Assembly (NCBI GenBank): GCA_034440635.1
Contig: JAOTON010001494.1
Location: forward strand, 124,001-188,000
DNA from: Lepas anatifera
Taxonomy: Eukaryota > Arthropoda > Thecostraca > Lepadidae
Direction: 5' to 3'
Length of the DNA stretch: 64,000 bases
Shown: positions 1 to 11,353 of the stretch, piece by piece
Position numbering within the stretch: the first letter of the stretch is position 1
Layout of the letters: each line of letters opens with the position of its first letter
Notes under the pieces: generated by a model
What the model saw: only the letters and a program-made list of their open reading frames with translations
Told to the model about the DNA's origin: nothing
Databases searched by the model: none
Translations under genes and position numbers: made by a program

Positions 1-215
1 TCCCCGAATATCGGTTCCGAGCATCGCTCTGGGGGGGCGGAGGGGCGAGACCAGGTTCTGGGGGTCCCGGAGTGATTCTCGGGGCAGCGAGGCAGATGTT
101 CGGGGCCCCCAAAGCGATGCTCGTGGAGTCCGAGACCGATGTTCGGGGGCCTCGAGACTGATTCCCGGGGTCCCCGGAGGTCAAGTTTGGGGGCCCCGAG
201 ACCAATGCGTACGCT
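1..215. repeat. Degenerate GC-rich minisatellite (GGGGCCCCGAGACCGATG type)
   Basis: About seven diverged units of roughly 25-32 bp alternate a G/C run (GGGGGCCCC, GGGGTCCC) with a GAGACCGATGTTC-like segment. The array begins at or before the window edge. Unit length and sequence drift, so this is an old array. I see no coding potential. Confidence 0.7.
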
Positions 216-1250
216 TTCAGGAACAAGGTCAGCTCAAAGCAAGTGAAGTGCTCGTTCAGTGAGCAAGGTCAGTTCGAGCATCGCGCTCAGAAGCCATCGT
301 GAATTGGTCTCATGGACCCCTGAACACCGATCCCGAGCAATGCTTTCGTTGTGTCTCCCGAAACTGCTGCGCGAGAGCAAGCTGGGGGGGAATCTGAGAG
401 ATATTTATGAACATCAAGTGTGCGAATTTGTTTGTTTTATAAATGTCGTGACTGTATGACCTTTAAAATATCACAATCATATTATTGCGTGATAATATCT
501 TTCTTCACGGCAAATATTCAGCGGTAACATTTAACTGCTACCCTCTCGCTGCGAGTTTCTTTATCTATAATTTTCTAAGAATAATCACTGAAGTGACATT
601 GGAATATTTCGCTGCTCAGCAGGCGCAAGTGCGTGTGGTGAGTGGTGAGAGCCGCCAACTGCGAACTCTGAAGATGATTCTCCACCAGCAAGTCCTTCCT
701 CATCTGATCCCGTCCGTCCTAGCGGTGAGCTTTTCTCCTTCCTTCCTTCCATGACATGTTCGTAAGATATCCAGATATCACAATTCTTTTTAAATATTAA
801 TAAAGTGCGCCTTTTCCAATCCTTAAAAGGAAAAACCTGGGTAAAGTTCACTGTGCTTATTGGAAGAAATATTTACTCATGAACAGGTGGGTATGGAGGG
901 AGGCATTAAGCTATAAAGAGTCCACTCCGATGGTTAGGCTCCAAGCCAAATCCTGGTCGCGCCACCTGCCTCCGCCATGAGGGATCCGTCGGAGTTGGCT
1001 GCTGGCATGCTGGGATCGTGCGAGCCACAGCGCGCAGCTCCCTATCGATGATGTCGACAGTGGTGCAGGGAGCCATGCTGCAAATGCGAACTCTGTCACT
1101 TCGCGGTTGTAGCCATTAGCCACTGTCCGCAGCTTTAGCTTCCGCTTACCCTAGGATCTTCCGGTCAGCTGTGTAGCTGAGTTACCCCTGGCTTGACTTT
1201 CGTGCATGAACGATAAAATGCAATCTATCCTATGTGTGGTCCTGATTGCC
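216..1250. other. Unassigned stretch
   Basis: No convincing gene or structured element is visible. The open frames are short and lack a recognisable domain. Positions 930-1230 are GC-richer than their surroundings and could be an old repeat. Near 1250 the sequence CAGGGGCGTATCCA resembles an hAT-type terminal repeat, but I see no partner. Confidence 0.4.
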
Positions 1251-1559
1251 AGGGGCGTATCCAAAGGGGGAGCGATCGGCTCCACCCCCTGGGCTGACCT
1301 TAAGCACTGGAAAGAAACGCCTCCCGCCGCAGCAGCTGGGCCACCGCAGGGGGAGCCCTGCGGCTTTAGCTAGGCCCCGCAAGCTTCCAAATCAGGGGAA
1401 ATAAACTTTGCTTTGCCAACATCAGAAGCTACTGCCCAATTCCCCGCATATGCGGAAAAATTCCGGGAATTGATGACTGTTTCTCTATGTCCCACCGTGC
1501 CGCACAAGGCGGTTGGCAGTCATTGCCTGGACAAGGCTGCAGTTGGGCGTGAGAGCCAA

Positions 1560-1643
1560 CCCTGCGCCCAGCGGATCCCGGGATTTGAACCCGAGACCCT
1601 TATCTCAGAAGGCAGGCGCGTTACCCCTGAGCTACACTGGTCT
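1560..1643 (-). mobile_element. tRNA-derived SINE head (minus strand)
   Basis: Read on the minus strand, positions 1634-1624 give TAGCTCAGGGG, a pol III A box, and 1591-1581 give GGTTCAAATCC, a B box, at tRNA-like spacing. The ends that should form an acceptor stem (CCAGTGT against GATCCGC) do not pair, so this is not a functional tRNA gene. It is better explained as the tRNA-like head of a SINE. The body would run leftwards, perhaps to about 1410, but its end is not clear. Compare the complete SINE at 39822. Confidence 0.6.
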
Positions 1644-1689
1644 CTACACTGGGCCCCTGAAAAGCTTCTGGGCCTCCTTTGGTTCACTC

Positions 1690-2003
1690 GGAACCTCTGA
1701 GTCTGCGACTGGGGTCCTCACAATTATCCCAGGCCCACTGCTGCCAAAGTCAGGCCCCTATTCTCAGCAGTTGCAGATAATTTCCTGTTTTCCACTCGGG
1801 CTCCCTGTGGTAGAAGCCGGGCCCCCAGCGGTTGAGCTGGGCCTCCTGTGGCTATCCGGGCAGCCTGACATGCTCCGGGCGCCCTTTAGTCCAATTGGAA
1901 CATCTAAGTCTGCGACCGGGCTCCTCCGAATTACCGCCAGCCCACTGCTGTCGAAGCCGGGCCCTATTCTCCGCAGATGCAGATAATTCCCCTGTTATCT
2001 ACC
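1690..2003. repeat. Two copies of a ~207-bp degenerate repeat
   Basis: A block starting near 1691 (GGAACCTCTGAGTCTGCGAC) recurs about 207 bp later, from 1898 (GGAACATCTAAGTCTGCGAC), and the similarity continues for about 100 bp. Surrounding sequence (1640-2160) is full of diverged GGGCCC and CCGGGC words and looks like decayed satellite. The frames that run through it are not supported as genes. Confidence 0.6.
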
Positions 2004-2179
2004 CGGACCCTCAGTGGGTCCAGCCGGGCCCTTTGCGGTTCACCCGGTCCTCCTGTAACTATCCGACCCCCTGAAGTGCTTCTGATCCCTGTGGTCCACT
2101 TGCGACCTATGTGTTCGCAACCAGGCCCTCACGATAATCTCAGACATGTTGTGGCGAAGCCAGTCCCCTACTTCTAACA

Positions 2180-2870
2180 TTCATGCCCCCCCCCCATGGT
2201 CTACCTAGGCCTGACTACAGTCGGCCTCTGCCTTGCTTGCGGTTACCCTTTGGTATCGGCGCTCTGTGGCTGCAACCTCCGTCTTTTCTTGGGAGCAATA
2301 GGTAACTCTTTATTCAAACAGGCCACATCATATTCGATGCGATTTGAGATGGTTCTGATCACTGATCCTAGCGGACATTTGGTCAATCCCTGTATTTGTG
2401 GAGATCCAGTGCAATGTTGAGCGGACCTCAGCGAATTTAGCGCCGGTGCATAGCTTTGTGACCCACCAGAGTTCTTGAAGTTGTCTGCCTCCCAACACGG
2501 AGGTTAAGTTTTTGTGCTCTTCGAAATATATATACATACATATATACGTGTTTAATGAAAATATATTCCTTGCACTGTCCAGCCCCCAAAGCTATTCCTG
2601 ACCCCCTGTCAAGGCCCCCTTTGGTATTCCTGGATCCGTCCCTGCTGATTGCTCACATATACTTCCTTCAGCTTCAAAGTTAGATAAATATATCAGAACT
2701 TTTAGCTCTGGCTTATATTGGGAGCATAATACACAAAAACAATGAAAAAGTGTAATAACTCAAAGAAATAAGGGTTTTGGTAGCATTTTTTAATTTGGTG
2801 ACACATTCGTGATTGGAATTTCAAATGGTGACACGCCAGCAACTTTTTGACCCCTGGTTGGAGCAGCTAA
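2180..2870. other. Unassigned AT-richer stretch
   Basis: I see no gene or terminal repeats. A short AT-rich run (TATATATACATACATATATA) lies near 2530. Around 2580-2640 the sequence alternates CCCC-rich words in the same style as the minisatellites nearby. Confidence 0.35.
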
Positions 2871-2877
2871 TGTTGGA

Positions 2878-4357
2878 GTGCTGGCAACAGCGGTTGATGA
2901 AGCCGATGCTGACCGTGATTTTTTGCAGGTGGAGAGGCACGGTACCCTTTCAAAGGCTACTCGTGTGGTTGGCTGGGTGCTACGGTTTGTTCATAACGCT
3001 CGTGTTAGTTCCCAGCGCCGCAGTGGGGGACTCTCGACAGAGGAGTTGACGACCGCTCGGCAACAGCTATTCCGTTCTGTTATAGAAGGATAGCTTTTCT
3101 GATGAGCTGAGGCAGCTTAAGTGTGGGAAGCCTGTCCATGTAAGCTCAGGCATTTACAGGCTGACGCCCTTTCTAGCTGAGGATGGTCTGCTTCGTGTTC
3201 GCGGGCGTGTTCAGCTGTCTGACCTCGCTTATGAGGAAAAACACCCCGTGATAATCCCCAGGGGGCATCTAGCTGTGTTGTTGGTGCGAGAACTGCACCA
3301 TGTCCTGAAACACTGTGGTGTTTCAACGCTGATCACTGCAGTGCGATCCAGTCTCTGGATTATCGGTCTGCGGACCATAGCACGGCGGGTGGTGAGAGGC
3401 TGTGTCCCATGCCGCAGACAGGACTCACAGGCCTGCTGTGAGCCGGCCCCGCCCCTGCCACGTGATAGGGTAACGGAGGCCCGTGTGTTTGGGATTTGCT
3501 CGTGTGACTTTGCTGGACCATTATTCTCAGTAGATTTCCCCAAGCAGAAGATGTACATTTGTTTGTTTGCGTGCTCTGTCGTGCGTGCCGTGCACTTGGA
3601 GCTGACCATGTCAATGTCGGTTGATGACTATCTTCTCGCATTCCGCAGATTCGCTGCCAGGCGGGGAGTTCCCTCCGTTGTGTACTGTGATAACGCTCGA
3701 ACTTTCAAATGTGCTGAAAGTCTACTGCAGAAATGTTATGGGCGCATTGCGCCGCAGTTCAAGTACTCGGTGCCCCTCGCTCCGTCGTATGGTGGTCAGT
3801 TCGAACGGTTGATTCGTAGTGTGAAGTCAGCGCTGAAAAGGTCCCTAGGTCAGCATCATTTGACCAAGGCAGAGCTAGAAATGGCTCTGGTCGAGGTGGA
3901 AGCGTGTGTAAACTCGAGACCACTAACATTTGTAGGTGATGCACCTGACAGTCCCACCCCTCTCACGCCTGCACACTTCATCACTGGCCACTCAGCCGCG
4001 TTCCAGGTGAGAGAGGCAGAGGAGCCAGGCGAGGTGTCGGCGAGTAGCCTCAGAGCGCGCTCTCTGGTGAAGGAGAGACGGCTGCGTAAGTTTTGGACGA
4101 TTTGGAGTAGTGAGTATGTACGAAATCTTCCGACTGCTGTGAGTAAGTTCCGACCTCACGGTAAGCTTGTTGTAGGAAGTGTGGTCCTCCTTGAAGATGC
4201 GAAGCCGCGTCTGAAGTGGGAGCTTGGTGTAGTGACTGAGTTGTTCCCTGGCAGGGATGGGTTGGCCCGCTCAGCGCTAGTCAGAACCAGCACAGGATTG
4301 AAGACCAGGGCGGTACAACGCCTTCATGACCTGGAAATCCTCCATCCAGCGTCCTAG
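2878..4357 (+). pseudogene. BEL/Pao pol C-terminus: integrase plus DUF5641-like tail (frameshifted)
   Basis: The integrase would catalyse insertion of retrotransposon cDNA. From 2878 the frame carries the segment before the integrase (motif TRVVGWVLRF). Near 3090 the frame slips by one base, and the rest reads openly to 4357. The stretch opened by the ATG at 3248 is 369 residues. The zinc-binding part shows HH (LHHVLKHC) and CxxC (CVPC). The DDE core is visible as CDFAGPLF, YCDNARTF and GGQFERLIRSVK, so all three acidic residues remain. A C-terminal module (LVVGSVVLLED to AVQRLHDLE) matches the tail typical of Pao integrases. Without the slip the reading frame would be continuous from 2878. 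The domain assignment is by motif and I am confident of it; the exact clade is not resolved. Confidence 0.85.
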
Positions 4358-4583
4358 ATGCGCCCATCCTTCGCCTCAAATCTGTGAGTCTCCACTCAAA
4401 ATGTTGGATTACTGAAGTCCAATGTGTTCCGCTGTTCGATCGGAATTGCGTGTAATTTCGTATGATTGACGAAACCTAACGTGTTTTTTCTTCAGGCTGC
4501 ATTAGCATTATCAGCCCAGTTCTGTGGATTGTTTGTAATCGTGCTGTGGTTTGTGAATATTCATTTATTCACAAAGCGGGGAG

Positions 4584-5169
4584 TGTTGCGGATTCATAAC
4601 GGGACAACCCATACTGCGAGTGATTGACAATAGCAGCCACCTGTTGACCGCTTGCAGAACTTTGGATTCCTCCCGGATGTGTTTGATGCGCTGCTGTAGC
4701 CGGTTTAGGTGGCGCTAATAATCTTTTCTAGAGGTTTATTTCATAAGTGATGTTAAAAGTCAATGGCCAAAGAGAGATTAATTAGTTTGTATAGAAATTT
4801 GGGTTTTCCTATGTGGGAAAAATCCCTGGATTAATCTCCAGGTCTGTAAGCTACCAACGGGTGCGGGAGCATGGTTTAGCACTTCCGCCCCCCGTCAGTG
4901 TGCGTTACTGGGTCGACGGGGCAACACGTGTGCGACGGTCTGGGTGTTTGTTGTTTATTTCTGCTGCCGTGACGTCGTCACGAGGGGTGCTGTTGTGACT
5001 GTTGTTGAAGAAGTGGTTGACCGTCAGTGGCGATGAACTGTGTTGCTGCACTGCTCTCGGTGCAATACATTTAGAGAAGTGAACTTACTTATTTGGAGAT
5101 TTGGAAGAGCGTAAGTGAAGAGTTTATTGAAGTGAAGTGAAGGAAGTTTATTTGCTTTTTTCCACAACA
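4584..5169 (+). repeat. 3' LTR of the BEL/Pao element
   Basis: The 586-bp LTR starts TGTTGCGG directly after the purine-rich AAAGCGGGGAG and ends CCACAACA, so its ends form the short inverted repeat TGTTG...CAACA expected of an LTR. It follows the integrase stop codon by about 230 bp. Because the 5' LTR is missing, age cannot be estimated from LTR divergence and no TSD can be checked. Confidence 0.75.
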
Positions 5170-5175
5170 CAAGGT

Positions 5176-6543
5176 GTATAAGATTAGCCTGGGGCCCAGC
5201 TTAGCTCAGGAGCCCCAGGTCGGCTGATATAGTGTCAGAACACTGTGGTGGCTGCTGGAAGGGGGCCGCGGCTCAGGGTGGGGATGCTGGTCCGGCTCTG
5301 GTCCCCCTGCGGGTGTGGTCCCCCCTGTGGTGCTCCTGGCCCTGCAGTTGTTGAGTTGGGTGATCCTTGGCAGAGTCAGGGGATTTCGGGTGGTTGCTTG
5401 CCCTTGGTTGGTGTTGCAGGGGGCAGCCTGCTGCCTGCACCTGTGGGCCCCTCTCCTGGGACTGGCGTAGTCAATGGTTCTGCTGCTGCTGAGGTTGAGC
5501 CTGCACTCCCCTCTGCGCCCCCTGGGTTTGTGTCCCCGCCTTCTATTGAATTAGCTACAGGGTCGGGGGATGCTGGTGTGGGCATCTCAGTGTCGCCCAC
5601 TGAGCCTATGCCCTTGCTCAGACTTGCTGCCACCCCACAGATGACTGACCTGGCCCTGGCTGAGCCACCTCTGCTGCCCCCATCTGCTCCGCCTCAGCGC
5701 ATGATATCCCCGCAGCGAGATGGGATTCGACCCTCCTCGCCTCTGACTTGCACAGGATCCACTGACCAGGTATAAATTTTCATTTGCGCTTGCCAGTGGA
5801 ATTGCTCTTTACTTTGACTATCAGCATCAGTCTTTCTATCTCATGAAGCCTATTTTTCTGGTCTGTTCCCTGCCTTCAATATCTTCATGTGCTGTTGCCA
5901 ACTGACTTATCCCCAGGTGTAAATTATTATTTTTGAACCAGTTCACACCCCTTTTTCTTATTTCTTTCCTAGCATGTTAACATTTCATACAAATTTATAT
6001 GCATAATTTTTCATTCTAATGAATTGCATTTGTTTTCACCAAATTAACTATTGTTCAAATTCCTTTACGACTCTCTGCTGGCGGTGTGGACTGGCGGTAC
6101 CAACTGGCTACCTGGATAATCTACTTTGCTCCTGGTATGTGAAATCTTTGCACAAGGCACTTGCTCAATTTGATGTGATCCTCAATCTCACTTAATTTTT
6201 GAAGACCTATGGCATTGCCATTGTATGCATTAAAAGTTCTCATTGATTCATGTCATTTAATCTTCCTCCCTGTTTACCTTTGCTTGCTGATGAGGGAGTT
6301 TGCACTTGCCACTGTAGTAGCATCAACTTGGCCACAGTTTCTCAACATTATGTTTGTAAATTTTCTGTAGCTGGTCCACCTAGCTGCTAGCAATAGCTAC
6401 AGTCCCCCTTTACATTGTTTCTGGTTCCAGGCTGTTCACTGGTAGCCTACGTTTGAGCTTTTTGCTTTGTTCTGGTTGTTTGTTTTTCTGCAATTTAGAG
6501 GTTAGCTTCCTTACGTTTTCCACTTGCCAAAACAAACATTCCT
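5176..6543 (+). other. Minisatellite fragment, G/P-rich open frame and AT-rich stretch of unknown origin
   Basis: Positions 5185-5240 carry two or three units of the AGCTCAGGAGCCCC family seen at 17.8 and 59 kb. From 5245 to 5775 a 176-residue open frame rich in Gly and Pro has no motif I recognise; it could be a low-complexity 5' part of the LINE that follows, but nothing proves it. It ends at an AG|GTATAA junction that resembles a splice donor. 5776-6543 is AT-rich with many stops and no recognised gene. Confidence 0.3.
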
Positions 6544-8468
6544 TTGCCTAGAGCTATTCATCCCAGATTCCAATCAGATTTCTCTAACTTAGAAGATGAT
6601 AATAATCTAATCTCTAAATATGTACATAGTGTCTTGGACTCTTGCAATTACAAATCCATATCCGAAATATGTGAACAAAACCCAAACTCATCCAAATTAT
6701 CGATAGTTCATGTCAATGTCAGATCTCTCCCCAAGAATTTCGAATCACTGAACCACTTTGTCTCTTGTATTGAGCCTAAACCACAAATTATTTTATTATC
6801 AGAACTTTGGTTGTCTCCTGGCCTTGAAAACTCCTATAACATCCAGGGGTACTCCTTTGAAATTTCATCACCGCCTGAATTTAAGGGTAAAGGGGCTGGA
6901 ATCTATATAAGCAATTCCCTATCTTACAGCAGGAGAAACGATCTGGAGTCCACTTCTATCAGTCATCAATCTGTCTTTTTGGAAGTCACTAAACCTCTCT
7001 CTTTTCACATAATCATAGGTGCCCTATATAGATCTCCCTCTTACCCCTCAGTGCTCTTCATTGATTATTTGGAATCCACACTGGATATTATAGCTAAGGA
7101 GAAAAAAGTTTGCATCATGGGAGGTGACTACAACTTTGATATTTTGAAGGCTGACACTCTGGAACCTCCAAACTATTTCCTCAATACCTTAGCTTCATCA
7201 GGATACTTCCCGTGCATCTCAGTTCCAACCAGAATAACTTCAAGCTCTGAAACACTAATAGACAACTTCTTCTGTAATGACCCTCCTTGCTCTGCTCCTC
7301 ATCCGTAATCATAGCTGATATTAGTGACCATCTCCCTATTTGGCTGCAGCTGAACACGAAATTAAATAAACCCTCCAAAACTATCTCGTATTGTTCGCCA
7401 TTTGACTTCCGGAAGATTGATATTCTGAAGCAAAATGTTTCTTCCAAATTAGCTGACTTCTATTCAATAAATGATCCAAATATTGCCGCAGATATTCTGC
7501 AGCAAACAATTACCACAGAAATAGATAAACTTAGAGTTAAAACCACCAACAGACGAACGGTACCCATTCAACCCTGGATTTCGTACAACATATTAAAATG
7601 CATTAACAAAAGAAGCGACCTCCACAAAAAATTTATAAAATCAAAAAGTAGATCTGACGAATTGGCTTATAAAGCCTACCATAACTCTCTCACCTCCATT
7701 CTCCGAACAGCTCAAAAACTTTACTTTCAGCGTAAATTGCAAGAAAATAAATCAAACCCAGTCAAGCTATGGGACACACTTCTCACTGTTGTAAAAAAGA
7801 ACAAGGTGCGCAAAGATCTCCCCACAAACTTTCAACATGATGGCTCCACCATTGCTGACCCCTGTCAAATAGCGGATAAATTTAACCAGTTTTTCTCCAC
7901 CATAGCCACCTCCCTTGATGCAACACTCCCCCAGCCCACTTCAGATCCTAGCCACTACCTTGGTTATCAATGCTCTAGCTCTTTTCGATTCCGCGCCGTC
8001 TCAATCAGCACAACGGAGAAAGTTATAAATTCCTTGGGTAATGCAGGTGCTGGATTTGATGGAATTAGCTCAAAAATTTTGAAACACTCAAGTCCAACGA
8101 TCTCTCCACAGCTCACCCACCTATTCAATCTTTGTCTCTCAACCGGTGTCTTTCCGGATAAACTTAAAGTAGCTGTGGTAGTACCAATATTTAAATCTGG
8201 AGACCCCTCGCTTTTCACAAATTATCGGCCTATATCCATTCTACCAGTCATCTCAAAAGTATTAGAAAAAATTGTCTACTCTCAAATTATGGAATATCTT
8301 GCGCTCAATAACATAATCAAGGATGACCAGTTTGGATTTCGTCCCAACCATAGCACGTTCATGCCAATATCAATTCTCTACGATCTCATTACTTCTTCCC
8401 TTGTCTCCCAAAAAGTATGTGCTGCCATCTATTTAGATTTATCCAAAGCTTTTGACACGGTAAACCAC
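6544..8468 (+). pseudogene. CR1/L2-like LINE ORF2, 5' half: endonuclease and start of RT (interrupted)
   Basis: ORF2 of a non-LTR retrotransposon. 6544-7308 encodes an apurinic-endonuclease-like domain (HVNVRSLPKN, IILLSELWL, GALYRSPSYP, GGDYNFDIL, and after a frame slip SDHLPI). The frame shifts near 7290, and 7287-8468 carries the start of reverse transcriptase: GFDGISSKIL, VVPIFKSGD, NYRPISILPV, QFGFRPNHST and the first catalytic Asp in YLDLSKAFDTVNH. The frame then breaks exactly where an I-clade LINE has inserted, and resumes at 15318. The motifs fit the CR1/L2 group; the exact clade is undetermined. Confidence 0.85.
8454..8468 (+). repeat. 15-bp target-site duplication, left copy
   Basis: GACACGGTAAACCAC occurs here and again at 15318-15332. 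It brackets the inserted I-clade element and encodes part of the DTVNH motif of the interrupted LINE. One copy would restore the coding order of the host element. Confidence 0.95.
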
Positions 8469-9598
8469 CCCGCAGGGGACCAATTTTCATCTGCCGGACT
8501 TGTTGGCACCTGCTGACTGGTCCGGCACATGGATAATTGGGTACGGGATGTGACGACACCCGCGACCCCAGTTGGCAGGATGGGTTTCGCCCCCCGCCTT
8601 CGGGCGAGAGGCCAAATCGAAACTGCCATCCTCATCCTTTCCTGGCCTTCCTAAATTCAAATCCCACCAACTCCTTGTTCCTTTTCCTCTTCTTTCCTTA
8701 TTTCCTTGTGTATCCATGCCTTTCCATCCGTATCCTTTCTGTCCACTCCTAAATACCCCTCCTATCCACTGTCTGCGATGTCTGGCCCGGCGTGTCTCCG
8801 TGGGTGGCGGGGATGTGTGCACTCTTGCTCGTCTTGAGTGTGGACATCTCGGTCGCGTGTGGCGCGCGGCTGGGCTGGACAGCGCAGACCGACCCTCTTC
8901 CTTTTCCAACCCATAACTTCCCAGTTACCCACTTTTTCCCAGTGTCATGGGCGTCCCCGCACGTGCCTATGATTCCTGGATGGTCTGGGTGTATGTGGGC
9001 CTCCGGCTCGTGTGGCTGACGATTGGATCCCTCTAATCGCCGGCCCTGCGGGCCGGGGGGCTCGCTTCTCTCGGACCAGCCGGGAATCAGTTGTGACGAG
9101 CAGGTGGTAGTCGCCTGCTCCGACGAGGCCGTGTGGGGGCGCTTGTCTTTTTAAGGTGAGCTGCGCACCGACCCGTACCCCGGGATGAAGGAGTCCTGGT
9201 AGCTGAGCTGAGGTAGGCGCTGTTATGGTTCGTGTGCCTCTAGCAACACTCTACTTTGGTCTGGATTTCCGCAAGGGCGGGGAACTCTTGAAGGCATCGA
9301 CAAGAGTAGCAGCATTGTAAAAGTCTGTCGGCCTTTGGTGGGGCGCGGCTGCCCCTCCCTCCTTGGGTGAAGTCCCGACTTCACCCGGGGAGGGAGGGGT
9401 GTCCGCGCCCCGCCCGGGGTCGTCCAGGCTAGGTGCAAGGGGGGACCTTCGTCGGGGCAGTGGGGGTTTGGTGAGTCTCTCTCCCCCTCTGTAACGGCGG
9501 CGTTTCCCCCCGTATAGCCAGCCCGTGCGTCGTCTCGCCTCGTAGCACCCTCGTCGGAAGGGGGGCGCACGTGGCTGGCCGAATTAAAATAACCTTTT

Positions 9599-11318
9599 AT
9601 GGATACTTCACACATCAACCCACCCTCCTACTCTCAGCAAGAGGTCGGCCCTCTCACCTCTGCTCAGGACCAGCCGAGCGCTGGTCACTCGCGCCTACCA
9701 GGCGAGTCCCAATCCAATACACCAGGGACTGAATCTCAAGGCATCTCCGCTCGCCCCTCAGCACCTCCTATGCCCTCTAAACCCCGTGTCCTTATGGTGC
9801 GGGGAATAGATACCTCCCTTCGGACCTTGTCTCCATTCCAGAGAAGGCAGGCCTTTGACCGCCTTGGCAGTGTGCTGAGATGTGACTGCCTCAGAGATGG
9901 TGTCTTGGAAGTCGAGTTTCGACACTCCGGGGAAGCGGAACGCGCAATGAAGGTAGATGAAATCACTTTTTTGAAGAGAGAGAATGGTGTGCTGTCAAAG
10001 AAGGTTGTCAAAGTTTCAATAGAACCGCATAGATCTAAGAACTTCGTAAAAGGTGTAATACGGTGCCCGGAGCTGCGAGGTATCACTGAGGAAGAGATTG
10101 TCGATGGCTTATCGGAATCAGGCGTAGTCGAGGCCAAGAGACTGAACATGAAGAAAGGTCCTGATGTGCTTGAAACGGATTCAGTTGTTCTGACTTTTGA
10201 TAGAGATGAGTTGCCGGATGCAGTGTACGTTGGCTACGAAAGGGTCCGTACCAGGCCCTATGTGCCATTTCCAATGAGATGCTTTAGGTGCCAGCGCTAT
10301 GGCCACACAACTGCCTCATGCAAGGGTCAAACGACATGCGCTCGTTGCGGCTCGAAGGAGCATGCAGCCGACAACTGTCAGTCAGAAGTACTGTTCTGTG
10401 TGAACTGCGAACACGATCAAACACCTCATGCAACATATGATAGGAAATGTCCCACACTAGAGCGAGAAAAAGAAATTATGAAACTCAAGGTATCGGGTAA
10501 GATGAGCTTCCGCGAAGCAAGGGATGCTTACGAGGCGTCTCACCCCAAGAAAAGTTACGCCACGGCGACAGCCTCGGGGGCTACCCTGAGGTAGTCTCAG
10601 GACACCGGAGGAGGTCATCCGGTCCCTCACCATGGCGGACTTCGTCCGCCTGGCCGGAAGGATGGGACTGGTCATTTCTGGCCGGTCCGCGGCCCCGGAA
10701 TCCGAGTCGTTGGTGGCACCTCCTCCGGTGCCTTCTCGCGGGGAGCGGGGGCGGCGTGCCGCTCCTGGCCCTGCAGCTCCGTCCCCGGTACCTCCTGGGG
10801 GCGGGGAGCGTGGGCGGGGATCTGCCTTGGCTCCTAACTCGGGGGCGGCACGTCCTGTGTCCTCGGCTGGCGGAGTGGGGCCGAGCTCTGCTCCCGCCCG
10901 GCCGCCCCCTGCTGTGACTGGGGGTGTGGGTCCGGATCGGGTCCCCGATTTGGACTTTGTTCCTCCGGATGAGCCTGGGGGGTGGACTCTGGTTGTGCGC
11001 GGCGGTAGACGCTCTCCTGCTGCCCGACGTCGCCCTCACCCTCCGGTGGAGGCACCCAACAAAGGCCCGCCTTCGGCGGGACGAGGGGCTAAGGCCCCCC
11101 TACAGACAGCTGGTACGCAGATCCAGAACCTGCGTGCCGCTTTTGAAACTCCTGCACCGTCGCGTGGGGGAACGAAGCGACCTGCCTCGTCCCCCCAAGA
11201 CAAGGGAACAGCGGCTTCCCGTGCCCGATCTAGCTCAACGGATCGCGAGCCAAGTTTTGGGCCTCGAGAAGGCGGGCCAAACAAGCCCCCAACAGGTGGC
11301 TCTAGGCCCTGGAAGTAG
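9599..11318 (+). pseudogene. LINE ORF1, gag-like protein with three zinc knuckles (frameshifted)
   Basis: ORF1 proteins bind the element RNA and form the ribonucleoprotein used in target-primed reverse transcription. The ATG at 9599 opens 331 codons. Around residues 227-280 there are two CX2CX4HX4C knuckles (CFRCQRYGHTTASC and CARCGSKEHAADNC) and a third variant one (CVNC...H...C). The frame ends at 10594, but the frame one base along continues without a stop (TPEEVIRSLTMADF...) for about 240 codons to 11318. This suggests a single ORF1 of about 570 residues broken by one indel near 10592. The second half is very rich in Pro, Gly, Arg and Ser. ORF2 follows within about 35 bp. Confidence 0.85.
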
Positions 11319-11353
11319 TCTGCCCGTTTGTGTATCTTAAACACTTTCTATAG

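Larger units (their letters stand above)
2870..5169 (+). mobile_element. BEL/Pao LTR retrotransposon, 5'-truncated
   Basis: The 3' portion of a BEL/Pao element is present: the end of the protease/RT-RNaseH linker region, an integrase, a polypurine-like run just before 4584, and a full 3' LTR. No 5' LTR, gag or reverse transcriptase precedes it in the window, and recognisable coding similarity begins near 2870, so the element is 5'-truncated. A frameshift near 3090 shows the copy is dead. Confidence 0.85.

Noticed and set aside
1568..1640. Minus-strand tRNA gene
   Set aside because: A and B boxes are present but the acceptor ends do not pair; a SINE head is a better explanation.
8487..8909. 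A 140-codon minus-strand frame in the I-clade LINE 5' UTR
   Set aside because: Low-complexity Arg/Gly-rich composition, no motif, and it lies in the GC-rich UTR of a plus-strand element.
10924..11340. A 138-codon frame and minus-strand frames in the second half of LINE ORF1
   Set aside because: They overlap the GC-rich, Pro/Arg-rich ORF1 frame, which is continuous with the zinc-knuckle half after one slip.
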